Shown here: piece after piece, positions 63,871 through 64,000 of the stretch | How positions within the stretch are numbered: the first letter of the stretch is position 1 | Layout of the letters: every line of letters starts with the position of its first letter | DNA from: Nipponacmea schrenckii | Lineage: Eukaryota > Mollusca > Gastropoda > Lottiidae | Length of the DNA stretch: 64,000 nucleotides | Direction: 5' to 3' | NCBI GenBank assembly: GCA_030562195.1 | Contig: CM060203.1 | Span: 11,856,208 to 11,920,207, forward strand | The notes under the pieces: generated by a model | Database searches by the model: none | What the model saw: only the letters and a program-made list of their open reading frames with translations | What the model was told of the DNA's origin: nothing | Program-made: the position numbers and the translations under genes

Positions 63871-64000
63871 AGGATCAAAATTGGCCAAAATACACCAATG
63901 AAGTTCATAGTGGCTTATTGCACTTTTGGTTTTGACAAAAACGAAATGCTGCCTCAAAAACTCCCATGTAAAGTTGAAACGTTAGGTAGCCAATCGTGGT

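Larger units (their letters stand above)
53885..64000. other. Repeat-rich DNA upstream of the visible kinase exons
   Basis: The signal peptide and first part of the EMI module must lie to the right of 53884, here or beyond 64000. Apart from one Cys-rich candidate exon (61213-61253) I found no convincing exons in 10 kb. The named repeats within are listed separately; 55600-58550 shows only AT-rich DNA, a (TA)n run at about 55919 and a G11 run near 56427. Confidence 0.45.

Noticed and set aside
1..64000. CRISPR arrays, bacterial operons, rRNA and functional tRNA genes
   Set aside because: Tandem repeats here have no unique spacers, genes have introns, and the only tRNA-like sequence is the SINE head, which is not a complete cloverleaf.

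Overview
The window is nuclear DNA of an animal, most likely a mollusc. The coding sequence is AT-rich and cut into small exons (30 to 640 nt) with clear gt/ag borders. The gene families are animal ones, and the interspersed DNA is full of tRNA-derived SINEs, foldback/MITE elements, minisatellites and the kind of 'gggcgtataaaa' and ggaccgac repeat common in bivalve and other molluscan genomes. The species cannot be named from this alone. I rebuilt the genes by joining exons by hand. In the three gene models complete at both ends the joined length is an exact multiple of three, and in the kinase model every visible junction keeps frame.

Layout. 1-3600: the 5' part of an unidentified minus-strand gene that leaves the window on the left, with a CRE/CCAAT promoter. 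3.6-5.2 kb: SINE debris. 5.3-13.0 kb (minus): a nicotinic acetylcholine receptor-like subunit with one exon not found and a 23-bp minisatellite in an intron. 13.0-15.7 kb: intergenic. 15.8-25.6 kb (minus): a complete 12-exon gene for a secreted peptidase-C45/acyltransferase-like (dcd1A-like) enzyme of 450 aa. Its second intron carries a nested repeat with a large foldback transposon. 25.6-26.7 kb: short divergent intergenic stretch with a full tRNA-SINE. 26.7-32.5 kb (plus): a complete 12-exon astacin metalloprotease with three C-terminal ShKT domains (472 aa). 33.3-36.8 kb (plus): a three-exon secreted protein with a Thr-Ser-Pro stalk and two LDLa-type modules (289 aa). 35.2-40.6 kb: large related repeats, two copies of which flank the last LDLa exon. 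41.9-53.9 kb and beyond (minus): at least 22 exons of a receptor tyrosine kinase-like gene, 1160 aa visible, whose kinase domain has lost the key catalytic residues. 53.9-64 kb: repeat-rich DNA, either the upstream part of the kinase gene or intergenic.

The genes are unrelated in function and do not form an operon or cluster. Most encode secreted or membrane proteins. The most notable content is the receptor pseudokinase, followed by the nested foldback element and the repeat dimers around the LDLa gene.
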